Below, in pieces: positions 30,470-38,717 of a stretch of DNA of 48,711 nucleotides (positions are counted from its first letter, which is position 1; each line of letters starts with the position of its first letter). A program made the translations under genes and the position numbers. Origin of the DNA: Pelomonas sp. KK5 (GTDB lineage Bacteria > Pseudomonadota > Gammaproteobacteria > Burkholderiales > Burkholderiaceae_C); the NCBI RefSeq assembly GCF_001984095.1, contig NZ_LYVQ01000014.1, forward strand, positions 1-48,711, written 5' to 3'. The notes under the pieces were generated by a model. It made no database searches. It was not told where the DNA came from and saw only the letters and a program-made list of their open reading frames with translations.

Positions 30470-31917
30470 CAGCGTGCTCCGGCCGCCAGCATCGCCCGCA
30501 CGTCGCGCATCAGCGCCACGAGGCTCGCTTCGATCGTGTAGGCCATGTGGCCGCCCTGGTAGGTGCGCATCGTCACGCGCTCGCGCGGCCAGCCGCTCTG
30601 GGCCAGCGCCTGCTCGGCCGCGCCGACGGTCGTCAGCGTGTCGTGATAGCCGGTGCCGACGAAGACGCGCAGCGCCGGCGCCTTCTGCATCGCCACGCGC
30701 AGGTCTTCCATATAGGGCCAGTCGCCGAAGGGCTGGGCATTGCCCCAGTTCCAGCCGTCCAGGCCGTTCTTCACCGGCGAATCGGTCTCATAGGCGCCCA
30801 GCGTGGCGGGCAGGCCGAGTTCGCGCTTCTGATAGTCGGCAAAGGCCTCGTACAGCCGCGGCAGGATCACGCCCGAGGCGTCCTCACCGGGCTTGCCGGC
30901 CTTGGCGGTGTAGCGCCCGTCGTTGGCGCCCAGCACCAGGCCCTTGTCGGCCAGCAGCTCCATGCGGAAGCGCGGCTTGGAGACGCGCAGGTTCAGCGCC
31001 TCGTAGCGCTTCGCGGGCAGGCCGGTCAGCGCCTCCAGGCGGGCGGAAACGCGGGCCAGCTCGGCCTTGTCGATCAGCTGGCCCTTCAGCAGCGCGGGCA
31101 GGTACTCGTGGGTCGAGAAGGCGCGCACCTCGTCGAGGAAGGCCTCGAACGTGCGGCCCGCCGGCGCCACCTTGCCGTGATACCAGCCGAGCGCCGCCAG
31201 CGTGGGCAGCGAGACGACGTAGGACATCACATTGGCCGGCCGGTTCACCGTCTCGATGATGTTCAGCGCCTGGCCCATCAGCAGCACGCCGTCCAGCCGC
31301 ACCGGCTGCGGCTTGTGCTCGACCAACTGGCGCGCGGCGACGGCGGCGCGGATCGTGCCGTAGCTCTCGCCGAACAGGTACTTGGGCGAGGCCGAGCGGC
31401 CATGGGCCTCGGACCAGCGCGCGACGAACTCGCTGAGCTCGCGCGCATCGCGCTCGACGGTGAAGAAGTCCTCGACGCGGCTTCCCTCGGCCGCGCGGCT
31501 GTGGCCGGTGCCGGCCGGGTCGTAGAAGACGAGGTCGGCGGCGTCGAGCACCGTCTCGCCGTTGTCCACCACCTTGAACTGGGCCGGGTCGGCGGCGAGG
31601 TCGTCGGGGATGGCCAGGCGCTTGGGGCCGAAGGCCAGCAGGTGCAGGTAGGCCGAGGCGGTGATCGGGCCACCGTTGAAGATGAAGATGAGGGGCCGCT
31701 CGGCCGCGGCATTGTTGCCGCCAGCGAGGTAGGCGGTCGACACGATGTCGGCGGCGGGCCCGTTCTCCAGCGCCACGCGGGTGCGCTCGACCAGCGCGCG
31801 GTAGGGCACGACCTGACCCTGGATGGTCAGCTCGTGCGCGCTCTCCTTGAGCAGCTCGGCCCGTGCCGGCGCGCCGAGCGCCAGGGCAAGGCCGACGACG
31901 ATCAGCGGCTTACGCAT
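30469..31917 (-). CDS. S10-family serine carboxypeptidase-like protein with NGGPI motif (paralogue A)
   Basis: A 482-residue exported protein (signal peptide about 1-20, cut after APARA). The triad is S185 (FGESYGT), D426 (GYHDTLTTVG) and H457 (GGHMAY). The oxyanion segment reads NGGPITAS where canonical S10 enzymes have NGGPG-C/A-SS, so the second Gly after Pro is replaced by Ile; the same change is seen in the homologue at 40503-41963, so it is a subgroup feature and not a mutation. The two share long identical stretches, for example MSYVVSLPTLAALGWYHGKV. It begins within the last 8 bases of the RidA gene. Peptidase activity is likely; substrate unknown. Confidence 0.85.
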   Translation of the reverse strand: MRKPLIVVGLALALGAPARAELLKESAHELTIQGQVVPYRALVERTRVALENGPAADIVSTAYLAGGNNAAAERPLIFIFNGGPITASAYLHLLAFGPKRLAIPDDLAADPAQFKVVDNGETVLDAADLVFYDPAGTGHSRAAEGSRVEDFFTVERDARELSEFVARWSEAHGRSASPKYLFGESYGTIRAAVAARQLVEHKPQPVRLDGVLLMGQALNIIETVNRPANVMSYVVSLPTLAALGWYHGKVAPAGRTFEAFLDEVRAFSTHEYLPALLKGQLIDKAELARVSARLEALTGLPAKRYEALNLRVSKPRFRMELLADKGLVLGANDGRYTAKAGKPGEDASGVILPRLYEAFADYQKRELGLPATLGAYETDSPVKNGLDGWNWGNAQPFGDWPYMEDLRVAMQKAPALRVFVGTGYHDTLTTVGAAEQALAQSGWPRERVTMRTYQGGHMAYTIEASLVALMRDVRAMLAAGAR

Positions 31918-32395
31918 AGAGCATCACCTCCCCTTCGATCTCCACCGGGATGTTGAACGGCAGCTCCGCCATGCCCACCGCGCTGCGGGTGTGGCGGCCC
32001 TGCTCGGGACCGTACAGCTCCAGGATCAGCTGCGAGAAGCCGTTGATCACCGCCGGCTGCTGATGAAAACCCGGCGCGGAATTGACCATGCCGAAGATGC
32101 GCGTCCAGGCCTTGATGCGGTCCAGGTCGCCTAAAGCGCGCTGCAGGCTGGCGAGGATGGCCAGGCCGGTCAGCTCGGCCGCGCGGTAGCCCTGCTCGAT
32201 GGTCAGCTCCGAGCCGACCTTGCCCAGCGGCTGCGCCACGGCGCCGTCGTCGTCGAGCGGGCCGTGGCCGGAGAAGAGCACGCGGCTGCCCTGCACCTGC
32301 ACGAAGGCGAAGGGCAGGCTCACGCCTTCCGGGGGCTGGATCTGAGCCGGGAGCTTCAGTCCGAGTTGCGCGAGGCGCTGTTCGATCAATGCCAT
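31910..32395 (-). CDS. RidA/YjgF-family protein
   Basis: A 161-residue member of the YjgF/YER057c/UK114 superfamily. It is slightly longer than archetypal RidA (about 128), having an N-terminal extension as in the YjgH/RutC-like groups. The key arginine, equivalent to R105 of Salmonella RidA, is R137 in RSAVGMAELPFNIPVEIE. RidA proteins hydrolyse reactive enamine/imine intermediates made by PLP enzymes acting on serine, cysteine and related residues. It is the first gene of the six-gene minus-strand operon, 31 bp downstream of operator-like site A, and it overlaps the S10 gene by 8 bases. Its company supports a detoxifying role, but other members of the superfamily are true hydrolases in degradation pathways. 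Confidence 0.85.
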   Translation of the reverse strand: MALIEQRLAQLGLKLPAQIQPPEGVSLPFAFVQVQGSRVLFSGHGPLDDDGAVAQPLGKVGSELTIEQGYRAAELTGLAILASLQRALGDLDRIKAWTRIFGMVNSAPGFHQQPAVINGFSQLILELYGPEQGRHTRSAVGMAELPFNIPVEIEGEVMLYA

Positions 32396-32425
32396 GGTCC
32401 TGCCGGTTTGAACAAACGAAGTCTT

Positions 32426-32444
32426 TGTAAACAGTTTGTTGAAT
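32426..32444 (-). promoter_or_regulatory. Operator-like site A upstream of the RidA operon
   Basis: TGTAAAC-AGTTT-GTTGAAT: the right arm GTTGAAT is identical to the consensus arm and the left arm matches 4 of 7. It lies 31 bp upstream of the RidA start codon. A second small inverted repeat GTTTG-AA-CAAAC is at 32406-32417, between it and the ATG. It shares AAC-AGTTT-GT exactly with site B. Confidence 0.6.
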
Positions 32445-32482
32445 ATCAGATGGAGGCTGCCCCTTGAGGGACAGCCCGGCGT

Positions 32483-33289
32483 TCAGGCGCGCTTCGAGCC
32501 GCGCGTCATGTTCTTCGGGAAGGAGGCCTCGTCGGTGTCACCGCGCTGGCGCAGCACTTCCATGTAGTTGTAGATCGTGAAGCGGGTGACGCCCAGCGCC
32601 TGGGCCGCCAGCTCGACACCGCCCTTCACGATGAACAGGCCGCGCCGCAGCATCGCCTGCACCGCCTGCGTCTTCTCGTCCTTGTTCATCATCGATACCG
32701 GCTTGCCCAGGCGGCGCACCGCGTCGCTGATGATCTCCTGCATCAGCGTGTCCATCTCGGGCTGCGGCTGGGCCGGGTGTGCCGGCTTGGCCTGCGAGCG
32801 CATCAGGAAGCCTTCCAGCCAGGCGTGCGTCGCCTCGAACATCGTCATGTCCGCGTTCAGGCACAGCGCCGCGTAGGGCTCGCCCAGCGAGTCGCGGAAC
32901 AGCACCGTGGACGAGCGCAGCCGCAGGCCGCCGTCGGTCACCGTCGGGTAGTTCAGCATCACCGAGTGCAGGCCCTCGCCCTTGATCGAGAGCTGGCGCT
33001 GCGCCTCGTAGAAACCGACGTCATCGCGCGGGCCGGAGATGATCGACCCGCCGACGTCGCGGTTGGAGATGTGGCCGTTGGCGATGGCCAGGATCGAATG
33101 CTCGGGATTCGTCATGTCGTGCAGCAGCACTTCCACGTTGGGCCCGACCATCACGCCCAGCATCTCCACGATCGGGCGCAGCGCCGCGAACAGCGTGGCC
33201 CGCTCCTTGGCCACGGCCTCCGGCAGCGCGCCCTTGCGGGGGCGCCACTTGGGCTTGACGGTGTCGACGCTGCTTTCCTTCTTGGCCAT
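32483..33289 (-). CDS. YheO/DauR-type PAS and helix-turn-helix transcriptional regulator
   Basis: A 268-residue regulator. A YheO-like PAS domain covers about residues 30-150 (LFAALRPIVEMLGVMVGPNVEVLLHD and ANGHISNRDVGGSI are characteristic). A C-terminal helix-turn-helix (about 205-250, GVELAAQALGVTRFTIYNYM) binds DNA. The best-studied relative, DauR of Pseudomonas aeruginosa, controls D-arginine catabolism, so a ligand that is an amino acid or derivative is plausible. It is encoded on its own between the RidA operon and the TonB-dependent receptor gene, and site B begins 8 bp upstream of its start, which suggests autoregulation. It is the natural candidate to bind the shared operator-like sites, but this is inferred from location only. 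Confidence 0.86.
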   Translation of the reverse strand: MAKKESSVDTVKPKWRPRKGALPEAVAKERATLFAALRPIVEMLGVMVGPNVEVLLHDMTNPEHSILAIANGHISNRDVGGSIISGPRDDVGFYEAQRQLSIKGEGLHSVMLNYPTVTDGGLRLRSSTVLFRDSLGEPYAALCLNADMTMFEATHAWLEGFLMRSQAKPAHPAQPQPEMDTLMQEIISDAVRRLGKPVSMMNKDEKTQAVQAMLRRGLFIVKGGVELAAQALGVTRFTIYNYMEVLRQRGDTDEASFPKNMTRGSKRA

Positions 33290-33296
33290 GGGTTCG

Positions 33297-33315
33297 ATTC
33301 AACAGTTTGTGGCGG
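33297..33315 (-). promoter_or_regulatory. Operator-like site B upstream of the PAS-HTH regulator
   Basis: ATTCAAC-AGTTT-GTGGCGG: the left arm is a perfect consensus arm and the right arm is degenerate (3 of 7). The edge is only 8 bp before the regulator start codon, so occupancy would block initiation. The site also lies downstream of the receptor gene stop. Confidence 0.45.
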
Positions 33316-33338
33316 CGCTCAACTATGACCGAACTCGC

Positions 33339-35609
33339 TTACAGATTCCAGGCCAGCGTGAAGCCGACCGTGCGCGGCTGGATCAGCGCGGCGCCCAGCG
33401 TGGCCGCTGTGCCGCTGCTGACCGAGGCGGCGCGCCGGCTCGCGTTGGTGTAGCCCTTCACGTCGGTGAGGTTGCGGGCGTACAGCGTCAGCGTCCAGTT
33501 GCTGCCCGTGACGCCGGCGTTGAGCCCGTAGGTCTCGTAGCTGGGCAGGCTGATGCGCGGCAGCGTGCTCGACTGCTCGAACTCCATCAGCCGCCCGCCC
33601 ACGTAGTTGAAGTTCAGGCCGGCGAAGCCCTCGTAGCTGCCGCCGAAGGAGAAGTAGCGCGTGCCCGACAGCGCCAGCGTGTTCTTCGCGGAATAGGGCA
33701 GCGCGTCGCCGCTGCGGCCGTAGGCGGTGGAGCCCTGGATGAAGCCGGGGATGTCCTGGGTCAGCTTGGCGTCGTTGTAGGCATAGGCCAGCGTCACGCG
33801 CCAGTCGCTGCTGGGCAGCCAGGTGCCGCTGAGTTCCAGGCCGTCGCTGCGCGCCTTGCTGCCGTTGATCGTGTAGCTGGAGCCGAAGGTCAGGTCTTTC
33901 TGGATCAGCTGGATGTCGGACCAGTCGATGCGGAACAGCGCCGCGTCGATGCTGAGGCCCCAGTCCTGCAGCGTGGTCTTGGCGCCCAGCTCGTAGCTGT
34001 TGAGCTTGTCGGACTTGTAGGTGAGCGGCCAGGTGGCGCCCGGGATCGCGCCGTTGCTGCCGCCGGGGCGGAAGCCGGAGGCCGCGCGGAAGTAGGTCAT
34101 CAGGTTCTTCGACACCTTGTAGCGCGGCGAGAACAGGTAGGTCGTGACCTTGTCGGTATTGCTGTCGTCGGAGGTGATCGGGTCGGCGAGGATGCCGCCG
34201 GCATCGCTGTGCGAGCTGTTGCGGCCTTCGGCGCGGCGCAGGCCGACCTGCACGTCGAACTGCGGCGTGAACTTGTAGCTGGCGTCGCCGAAGACGGCCT
34301 TGGAGGTGTAGGTGCCGCGCGTGTCGTTGGCCAGCAGCCCCGGCTCGGTGACGACCTTGTAGACCTTCTTCTCGGCCAGGTAGAAGTTCTGCACCGTGTG
34401 CGACTTCTCCTGGCTGTAGTAGCCACCCAGCAGCCACTGCAGGTTGGAGCCGTCGCCGTCCTTGGACGAGAGGCGCACTTCCTGCGTCGTGGTCGTGCTG
34501 TCGAAGCGGTTGTCGATCACCGCGCCGGGGCTCTGCAGGCCCAGGCCCAGCGCCATGTTGATGCCGAAGGCGGCCGAGCCGATGGCGGTGTAGGACACGT
34601 CCTGGTGGGCGTGCTGCACGTGGTCGTTGTAGCCGGTGATCGAGTCCAGCTGCGCGAAGCCGAGGTCCACGCCCAGCTTCAGCGTCGTGATGCCGCTGCG
34701 GCCGTGGAAGTCGTCGTTGCCGACGGCGCGGGTGTGGGTGTAGTCGGTGCCGATCGGCTGCAACGCGTAGTTGACGTCCTGGGAATTGCTGGACACCGCC
34801 TTGGTGTCCTGGAGGATCGAGGACAGCTTCAGCGTGACGCGGTCGCTGATCTTCCAGATCGCGGCGATGCGGCCGCCCTCGACGATGGCGTCGCCATCCT
34901 CGGACGGATCGTTGACGTTCTTGATATAGCCCGGGTCCCGGCGCTTGAAGCCGCTGATGCGCACCGCGACGTTCTCGCCCAGCGGTTGGTTCAGCGCGAA
35001 GCGCGCGGTGTAGCCCTGGCCGCCGTGGTCGGTGTCCGAGGCACCGATCTCGACGCGGCGCGTGGCGCGCTTCGTGTCCGCATCGGTCAGCACATACTTG
35101 ACCAGGCCGCCCATGCTGCTGGCGCCGTAGAGCGTGCCCTGCGGCCCGCGCAGCACCTCGATCTGGCGCAGGTCGGACGGGTCCAGGTCGGGCACGACGC
35201 CGGAATTGGTGGCCGAGCCGTAGGCCACGTCGTCGACGACGAAGCCGGCGGTCGGGCGCGTGGTGATGCCGGTGGTGGTGCCGATGCCGCGCATCATGAT
35301 GCCGCCGCTCATCGCGCTCTGCACGAAGGTCAGGCCCGGCACCTGCGTGTAGAAGTCGGCCAGCTTGACCATGCCCTGGCTGCTCAGCTTCTCGGGGTCG
35401 ACCACCTCGACCGACATGGGCACTTCCTTGATGCTCTCGGAGCGCTTCTGCGCAGTCACCACCACCGTGTCGAGCTGGGCCGCCTCGTCGGCCGCGACGG
35501 CGGCTTGCGGCAGCAGCAGGCCGGTCAGCGCGCCGCAGGCCAGCAGCCGGGCGGCCTGGCCGATCGGCGACAGTCGCGGCAAGTTCAGGTTCGGGAGAGA
35601 GGTTTTCAT
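33339..35609 (-). CDS. TonB-dependent outer-membrane receptor
   Basis: A 756-residue receptor with a signal peptide (cut near residue 40, after QAAVAA). A TonB box-like segment QLDTVVVTAQKR lies near residue 45, then the plug domain (about 60-170, with GIMMRGIG and LYGASSMGGLVKY), and a 22-strand barrel ending in GFTLAWNL with the terminal aromatic-x-hydrophobic pattern (Trp, Leu). It imports scarce compounds using TonB energy. It has no N-terminal signalling extension and no FecI/FecR pair beside it, so it is not an ECF-regulated transducer. Site C lies 30 bp upstream of its ATG. The surrounding peptidases suggest a peptide or peptide-siderophore cargo, but iron complexes or glycans cannot be excluded from sequence. 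Confidence 0.92.
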   Translation of the reverse strand: MKTSLPNLNLPRLSPIGQAARLLACGALTGLLLPQAAVAADEAAQLDTVVVTAQKRSESIKEVPMSVEVVDPEKLSSQGMVKLADFYTQVPGLTFVQSAMSGGIMMRGIGTTTGITTRPTAGFVVDDVAYGSATNSGVVPDLDPSDLRQIEVLRGPQGTLYGASSMGGLVKYVLTDADTKRATRRVEIGASDTDHGGQGYTARFALNQPLGENVAVRISGFKRRDPGYIKNVNDPSEDGDAIVEGGRIAAIWKISDRVTLKLSSILQDTKAVSSNSQDVNYALQPIGTDYTHTRAVGNDDFHGRSGITTLKLGVDLGFAQLDSITGYNDHVQHAHQDVSYTAIGSAAFGINMALGLGLQSPGAVIDNRFDSTTTTQEVRLSSKDGDGSNLQWLLGGYYSQEKSHTVQNFYLAEKKVYKVVTEPGLLANDTRGTYTSKAVFGDASYKFTPQFDVQVGLRRAEGRNSSHSDAGGILADPITSDDSNTDKVTTYLFSPRYKVSKNLMTYFRAASGFRPGGSNGAIPGATWPLTYKSDKLNSYELGAKTTLQDWGLSIDAALFRIDWSDIQLIQKDLTFGSSYTINGSKARSDGLELSGTWLPSSDWRVTLAYAYNDAKLTQDIPGFIQGSTAYGRSGDALPYSAKNTLALSGTRYFSFGGSYEGFAGLNFNYVGGRLMEFEQSSTLPRISLPSYETYGLNAGVTGSNWTLTLYARNLTDVKGYTNASRRAASVSSGTAATLGAALIQPRTVGFTLAWNL

Positions 35610-35638
35610 CGGAGACCTTTCAGAACGTTTTGTTTATA

Positions 35639-35657
35639 ACTCAACCATTTGTTGAAT
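35639..35657 (-). promoter_or_regulatory. Operator-like site C upstream of the TonB-dependent receptor
   Basis: ACTCAAC-CATTT-GTTGAAT: right arm perfect, left arm 5 of 7. It lies 30 bp upstream of the receptor start. TATAAA, on the minus strand just after the site, could be a -10, with no good -35; the repeat would overlap the -35 zone. Confidence 0.65.
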
Positions 35658-35700
35658 TGTAGGCGTGGCGCTGTTGAAGCGGTACTGGGGTTGCCCCGGA

Positions 35701-36939
35701 TCAGGCGCGCGGCAAGGCGGCCAGCAGGCGCTCGATATCGTCCATGCCGTTGAAGACGGACACCGACACGCGGAAACGGTTGGCGCTCAGCGTGATGCGC
35801 ACGCCCGCCTCCTTCAGCGGGCCGGCCAGGCGCTTGCGCGCGTCCTTCAGCGTGCAGGCCACCATCGGCGTGCGCGCGTCCTGCGGCGTCAGCAGCTCGT
35901 GGCCCCGCCGCGGCAGTTCGTCCTTGAGGCGCGTGGTCAGCGCCTGCGCATGGGCCTGGATCGCAGGCACGGTGAGCCGCTGGATGTAGTCCAGCGAATG
36001 GTTCAACAGGGCCAGGCCGGTGTGCGAATAGGTGCCGATGCCGAACAGGCCCTGCGCGTCGTCGCGGCGGGCGTAGTCGACCACCTGTTCACCGGGCGGG
36101 TCAGCCGGTGGGTCATACGGCAGGTAGTGCGGCGTGAAGGCCGAGAGGCCGTAGTAGCCGAGCTGCGGCGGCCGCAGCAGCGCCTGCCGGTCGCGGCGCA
36201 CGTAGAGGAAGCCCAGGCCGAAGTCGCCCTGCAGCCACTTGTAGCCGGAGCAGGCGGCGAAGTCGACGCCGGTGGCGCGCACGTCCACCGGCACGCAGCC
36301 GGCCGCGTGGACGATGTCCGCGTAGACCAGCGCGCCTTTGGCATGGGCGATCTCGCAGACGCGCTTGAGGTCATGCTCGAAGCCGTTGATCGTGGACACC
36401 TGCGACAGCGCCACCAGCCGCGTGCCCTTGCGCACGGCGCGCTCGATGTCGTCGAGCAGGATGCGGCCGTCCTTGGTGGCCTTGATCCACGTCACCTCGA
36501 CGCCGTTGCGGGCCAGTTCGCCATAGGTGGGCAGCGAGCCGAAGAAGTGCAGCGTGTCGGTCACCACATGGGCGCCGCGCGCGGGCAGGCCCAGCGCCTG
36601 CAGGATCAGGTTCTCGCCGGCCGTGGTGCTCTGCACGTAGGCGATCTCGGCGGGGTCGGCGTTGATGAGTCGCGCGAACTTGGCGCGCACCTCGTCGTCG
36701 TCGAAGCCGGACTCCGGCGCGCGGCCCTTCGCCACCGTGCGGTAGGACATGTACTGGTCCAGCGCGGCCCTGGCGCCGCGGCTGACCGGATGCATCGTGC
36801 CCGAGTCGAGATAGCAGAGATCGGCCGGGAAGAAGAAGGCCTCGCGGTCCGGGAAGCCCGCCGACGCGGCGCCGGCTGCCGATGCCGCCGGCACCGAGGC
36901 CGCGGCCCCGGCCAGGCGAAGAACGTCTCTGCGATTCAC
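35701..36939 (-). CDS. Tat-exported class V PLP enzyme (PvdN-like architecture)
   Basis: A 412-residue fold-type I PLP enzyme whose first 27 residues (NRRDVLRLAGAAASVPAASA) form a twin-arginine signal, so it is folded with its cofactor and exported to the periplasm. K234 (CSGYKWLQGDFG) is the Schiff-base lysine, D208 (VYADIVHAAG) the PLP-pyridine Asp, and STTAGENL the phosphate loop. Periplasmic PLP enzymes are rare; the known precedent of this fold is PvdN, which remodels a glutamate side chain of pyoverdine after Tat export. No NRPS genes are visible here, so siderophore maturation is not supported by context. It follows the M61 peptidase by 19 bp, presumably in one operon, and is related to the cytoplasmic enzyme at 29345. 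Confidence 0.84.
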   Translation of the reverse strand: MNRRDVLRLAGAAASVPAASAAGAASAGFPDREAFFFPADLCYLDSGTMHPVSRGARAALDQYMSYRTVAKGRAPESGFDDDEVRAKFARLINADPAEIAYVQSTTAGENLILQALGLPARGAHVVTDTLHFFGSLPTYGELARNGVEVTWIKATKDGRILLDDIERAVRKGTRLVALSQVSTINGFEHDLKRVCEIAHAKGALVYADIVHAAGCVPVDVRATGVDFAACSGYKWLQGDFGLGFLYVRRDRQALLRPPQLGYYGLSAFTPHYLPYDPPADPPGEQVVDYARRDDAQGLFGIGTYSHTGLALLNHSLDYIQRLTVPAIQAHAQALTTRLKDELPRRGHELLTPQDARTPMVACTLKDARKRLAGPLKEAGVRITLSANRFRVSVSVFNGMDDIERLLAALPRA

Positions 36940-36958
36940 GTCGGCTCCTTCGTCTTCT

Positions 36959-38662
36959 TCAGATGCGGCAGGCCGACCCGGCCACCGCGGGCACGCGCTC
37001 GATGCGCGCGCTGTCCACCGCGGCGGCGCGCGGCGGGTAGACCACCTTCAGCTGCTTCTCGCCGCGCTGCAGCGTCAGGCTCATGTCCAGGCCTTCGTCG
37101 CGCGCCGCGGCCAGCTTGGTCATGGCGACGATCCTGTCGCCGTCCTCCACGCCCGCCTTGGCCGCCGCGGAGTCCTTGCGCAGCTTGCTCACCACGCCGA
37201 GACTCATCTCATCGAAACCCAGCTCGAACGGTTGCTCCTTCACCTCGGACACCTTGAAGCACGGGCCCATGACGTCGGATTTGAGCGTCATGCGTTGACC
37301 GGCGATCATCGCGTCGAAGTCCTTCGTGCCTGCCTCGCCCAGCACACCGCCGACCATCTCGCGCCACTGCACCAGGCCCACCACCTCGCCAGCCTTCTGG
37401 CGGCGCTGCACCTCCAGCACCAGGTCGTCCAGCCGCTTGGCGCCGCCGGTCTTCGCACGGATCATCGCGTCCAGCCGCAGGAAGTAGACCAGGCCGCGAC
37501 CGTAGGGCACGCGCTGGGCGCGCGGGTCTTTCCAGAAGATCTTGCCGGCCTCCTGGTTGGACAGCGTCAGGAAGGGGTTGGTGTAGTAGCCCTTGACCAT
37601 CTCGCCGACCACCTTCTGGAACTTCTCCAGGCTGATCGCGCCGGAGCGCAGCGCCAGCACCGCGGAGTAATACTCGGCCGTGCCCTCGCTGTACCAGGCG
37701 GTCAGCGCGTGGTCCTCGTCGGCATTGAACTTGGGCCAGTTGTGCGCCATCTCGTGGGCCAGCAGCATCTGCACGTCGCCGCCGCTGGCGGTCTCGCCGC
37801 CGGGGCCGTAGCCGAACATGAAGGACTTGGCCAGCGCGGTGCCGCCACCGGCCGGATACGGATTGCCGCGTACGAACACGCGGTACGGCGCGCTCGCGTC
37901 ATCGAAGAAGCGTGACATGAAGCCGTAGAGCTTCTGCGTGTCCTGCGCCAGCGCCGCGGTGTCGAAGGGCGGCTTGGCCAGCCAGTACAGCGCGAAGTTG
38001 GTGTCGCGCGCGGGCGGGTAGCTGTTCACCGGGCCGGCGGCATAGAAACTGAAGCTCAGCACCTCGGCCGGCACCACCGCATGCTGCTCGCCCTCGCCCA
38101 GGCTCCAGACGCCGCGCCAGCCGGTCGGCGCGCCGCTGAGGTCCCACTTGAGCGAGACGGCATAGGGCGTCTTCGTGTCCGGCAGCGCATAGAAGTAGTT
38201 GCCCGAGCCGACGATGCCGCCGGCCTCGGCGCGCAGGTCGAACAGCGGGCCGTTGCGCGTCGACGCATCGACGGCGCGCGGCGCGGTGCCGTAGTGCACG
38301 CGCACGTCGCCGTGCGTCGCGCGGGCGGCGGTCCAGCGGCGGTAGGTGCCGGTGGGCGTCGGTGCCTCGTCGACGACCTTCAGCGGCAGTTCGCCCTGCG
38401 CATCGCTGGCGCGGATGCTGGCCGCGCCGTAGCCGGCCATCGGCGTGCCGACCAGCACCACCGGCGCCTTCAACAAAGTGTTGCCGGCTTCCACCTGCGG
38501 CGCCTCGATGCGCAGATCCACCTCGAGCCGTACCACCTTGCCGTCCTCGGCCAGCGGTTTCAGCACCACGTCCAGCGCCGGAGGCTGCGCCGCCGATACG
38601 GAGATCGCCCACGACAGGCCGCATGCCGTCGCCGCGCCCAGAAGCCAACTCTTGCCTTGCAT
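36959..38662 (-). CDS. M61-family (glycyl aminopeptidase-like) metallopeptidase with PDZ domain
   Basis: A 567-residue exported metallopeptidase. I start at 38662 (MQGKSWLLGA), which begins a signal peptide cut near residue 24 (SVSAA); an in-frame ATG at 38701 would add 13 residues and include operator-like sequence. The zinc motif is H303-E-M-A-H307, with a third ligand in WYSEGTAEYYSA (E326). A beta-rich N-terminal domain precedes it, and a PDZ domain (about 475-545) with LRKDSAAAKAGVEDGDRIVAM follows, the usual M61 layout. M61 enzymes trim peptides from the N-terminus, often with a preference for Gly or Ala. It is the first gene of an operon with the Tat PLP enzyme. Site D and a weaker repeat lie in its promoter. 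Confidence 0.87.
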   Translation of the reverse strand: MQGKSWLLGAATACGLSWAISVSAAQPPALDVVLKPLAEDGKVVRLEVDLRIEAPQVEAGNTLLKAPVVLVGTPMAGYGAASIRASDAQGELPLKVVDEAPTPTGTYRRWTAARATHGDVRVHYGTAPRAVDASTRNGPLFDLRAEAGGIVGSGNYFYALPDTKTPYAVSLKWDLSGAPTGWRGVWSLGEGEQHAVVPAEVLSFSFYAAGPVNSYPPARDTNFALYWLAKPPFDTAALAQDTQKLYGFMSRFFDDASAPYRVFVRGNPYPAGGGTALAKSFMFGYGPGGETASGGDVQMLLAHEMAHNWPKFNADEDHALTAWYSEGTAEYYSAVLALRSGAISLEKFQKVVGEMVKGYYTNPFLTLSNQEAGKIFWKDPRAQRVPYGRGLVYFLRLDAMIRAKTGGAKRLDDLVLEVQRRQKAGEVVGLVQWREMVGGVLGEAGTKDFDAMIAGQRMTLKSDVMGPCFKVSEVKEQPFELGFDEMSLGVVSKLRKDSAAAKAGVEDGDRIVAMTKLAAARDEGLDMSLTLQRGEKQLKVVYPPRAAAVDSARIERVPAVAGSACRI

Positions 38663-38676
38663 CGTCTTTTCAACCT

Positions 38677-38714
38677 TCACAACGGTACGTTGATGATTCA
38701 ACCAACTGTTGAAT
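38677..38714 (-). promoter_or_regulatory. Operator-like site D (perfect) and adjoining weaker copy
   Basis: ATTCAAC-CAACT-GTTGAAT (38696-38714) is a perfect 7+7 inverted repeat, 34 bp upstream of the M61 start. Immediately next to it, TCACAAC-GGTAC-GTTGATG (38677-38695) has the same CAAC-N5-GTTG core. The two copies abut exactly, so paired dimers could bind. The site also follows the stop of the enolase-family gene. Confidence 0.7.
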
Positions 38715-38717
38715 ATG

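Noticed and set aside
33339-35609. FecA-type transducer receptor with lasso-peptide isopeptidase context
   Set aside because: No N-terminal signalling domain, no FecI/FecR pair and no S9 isopeptidase next to it.
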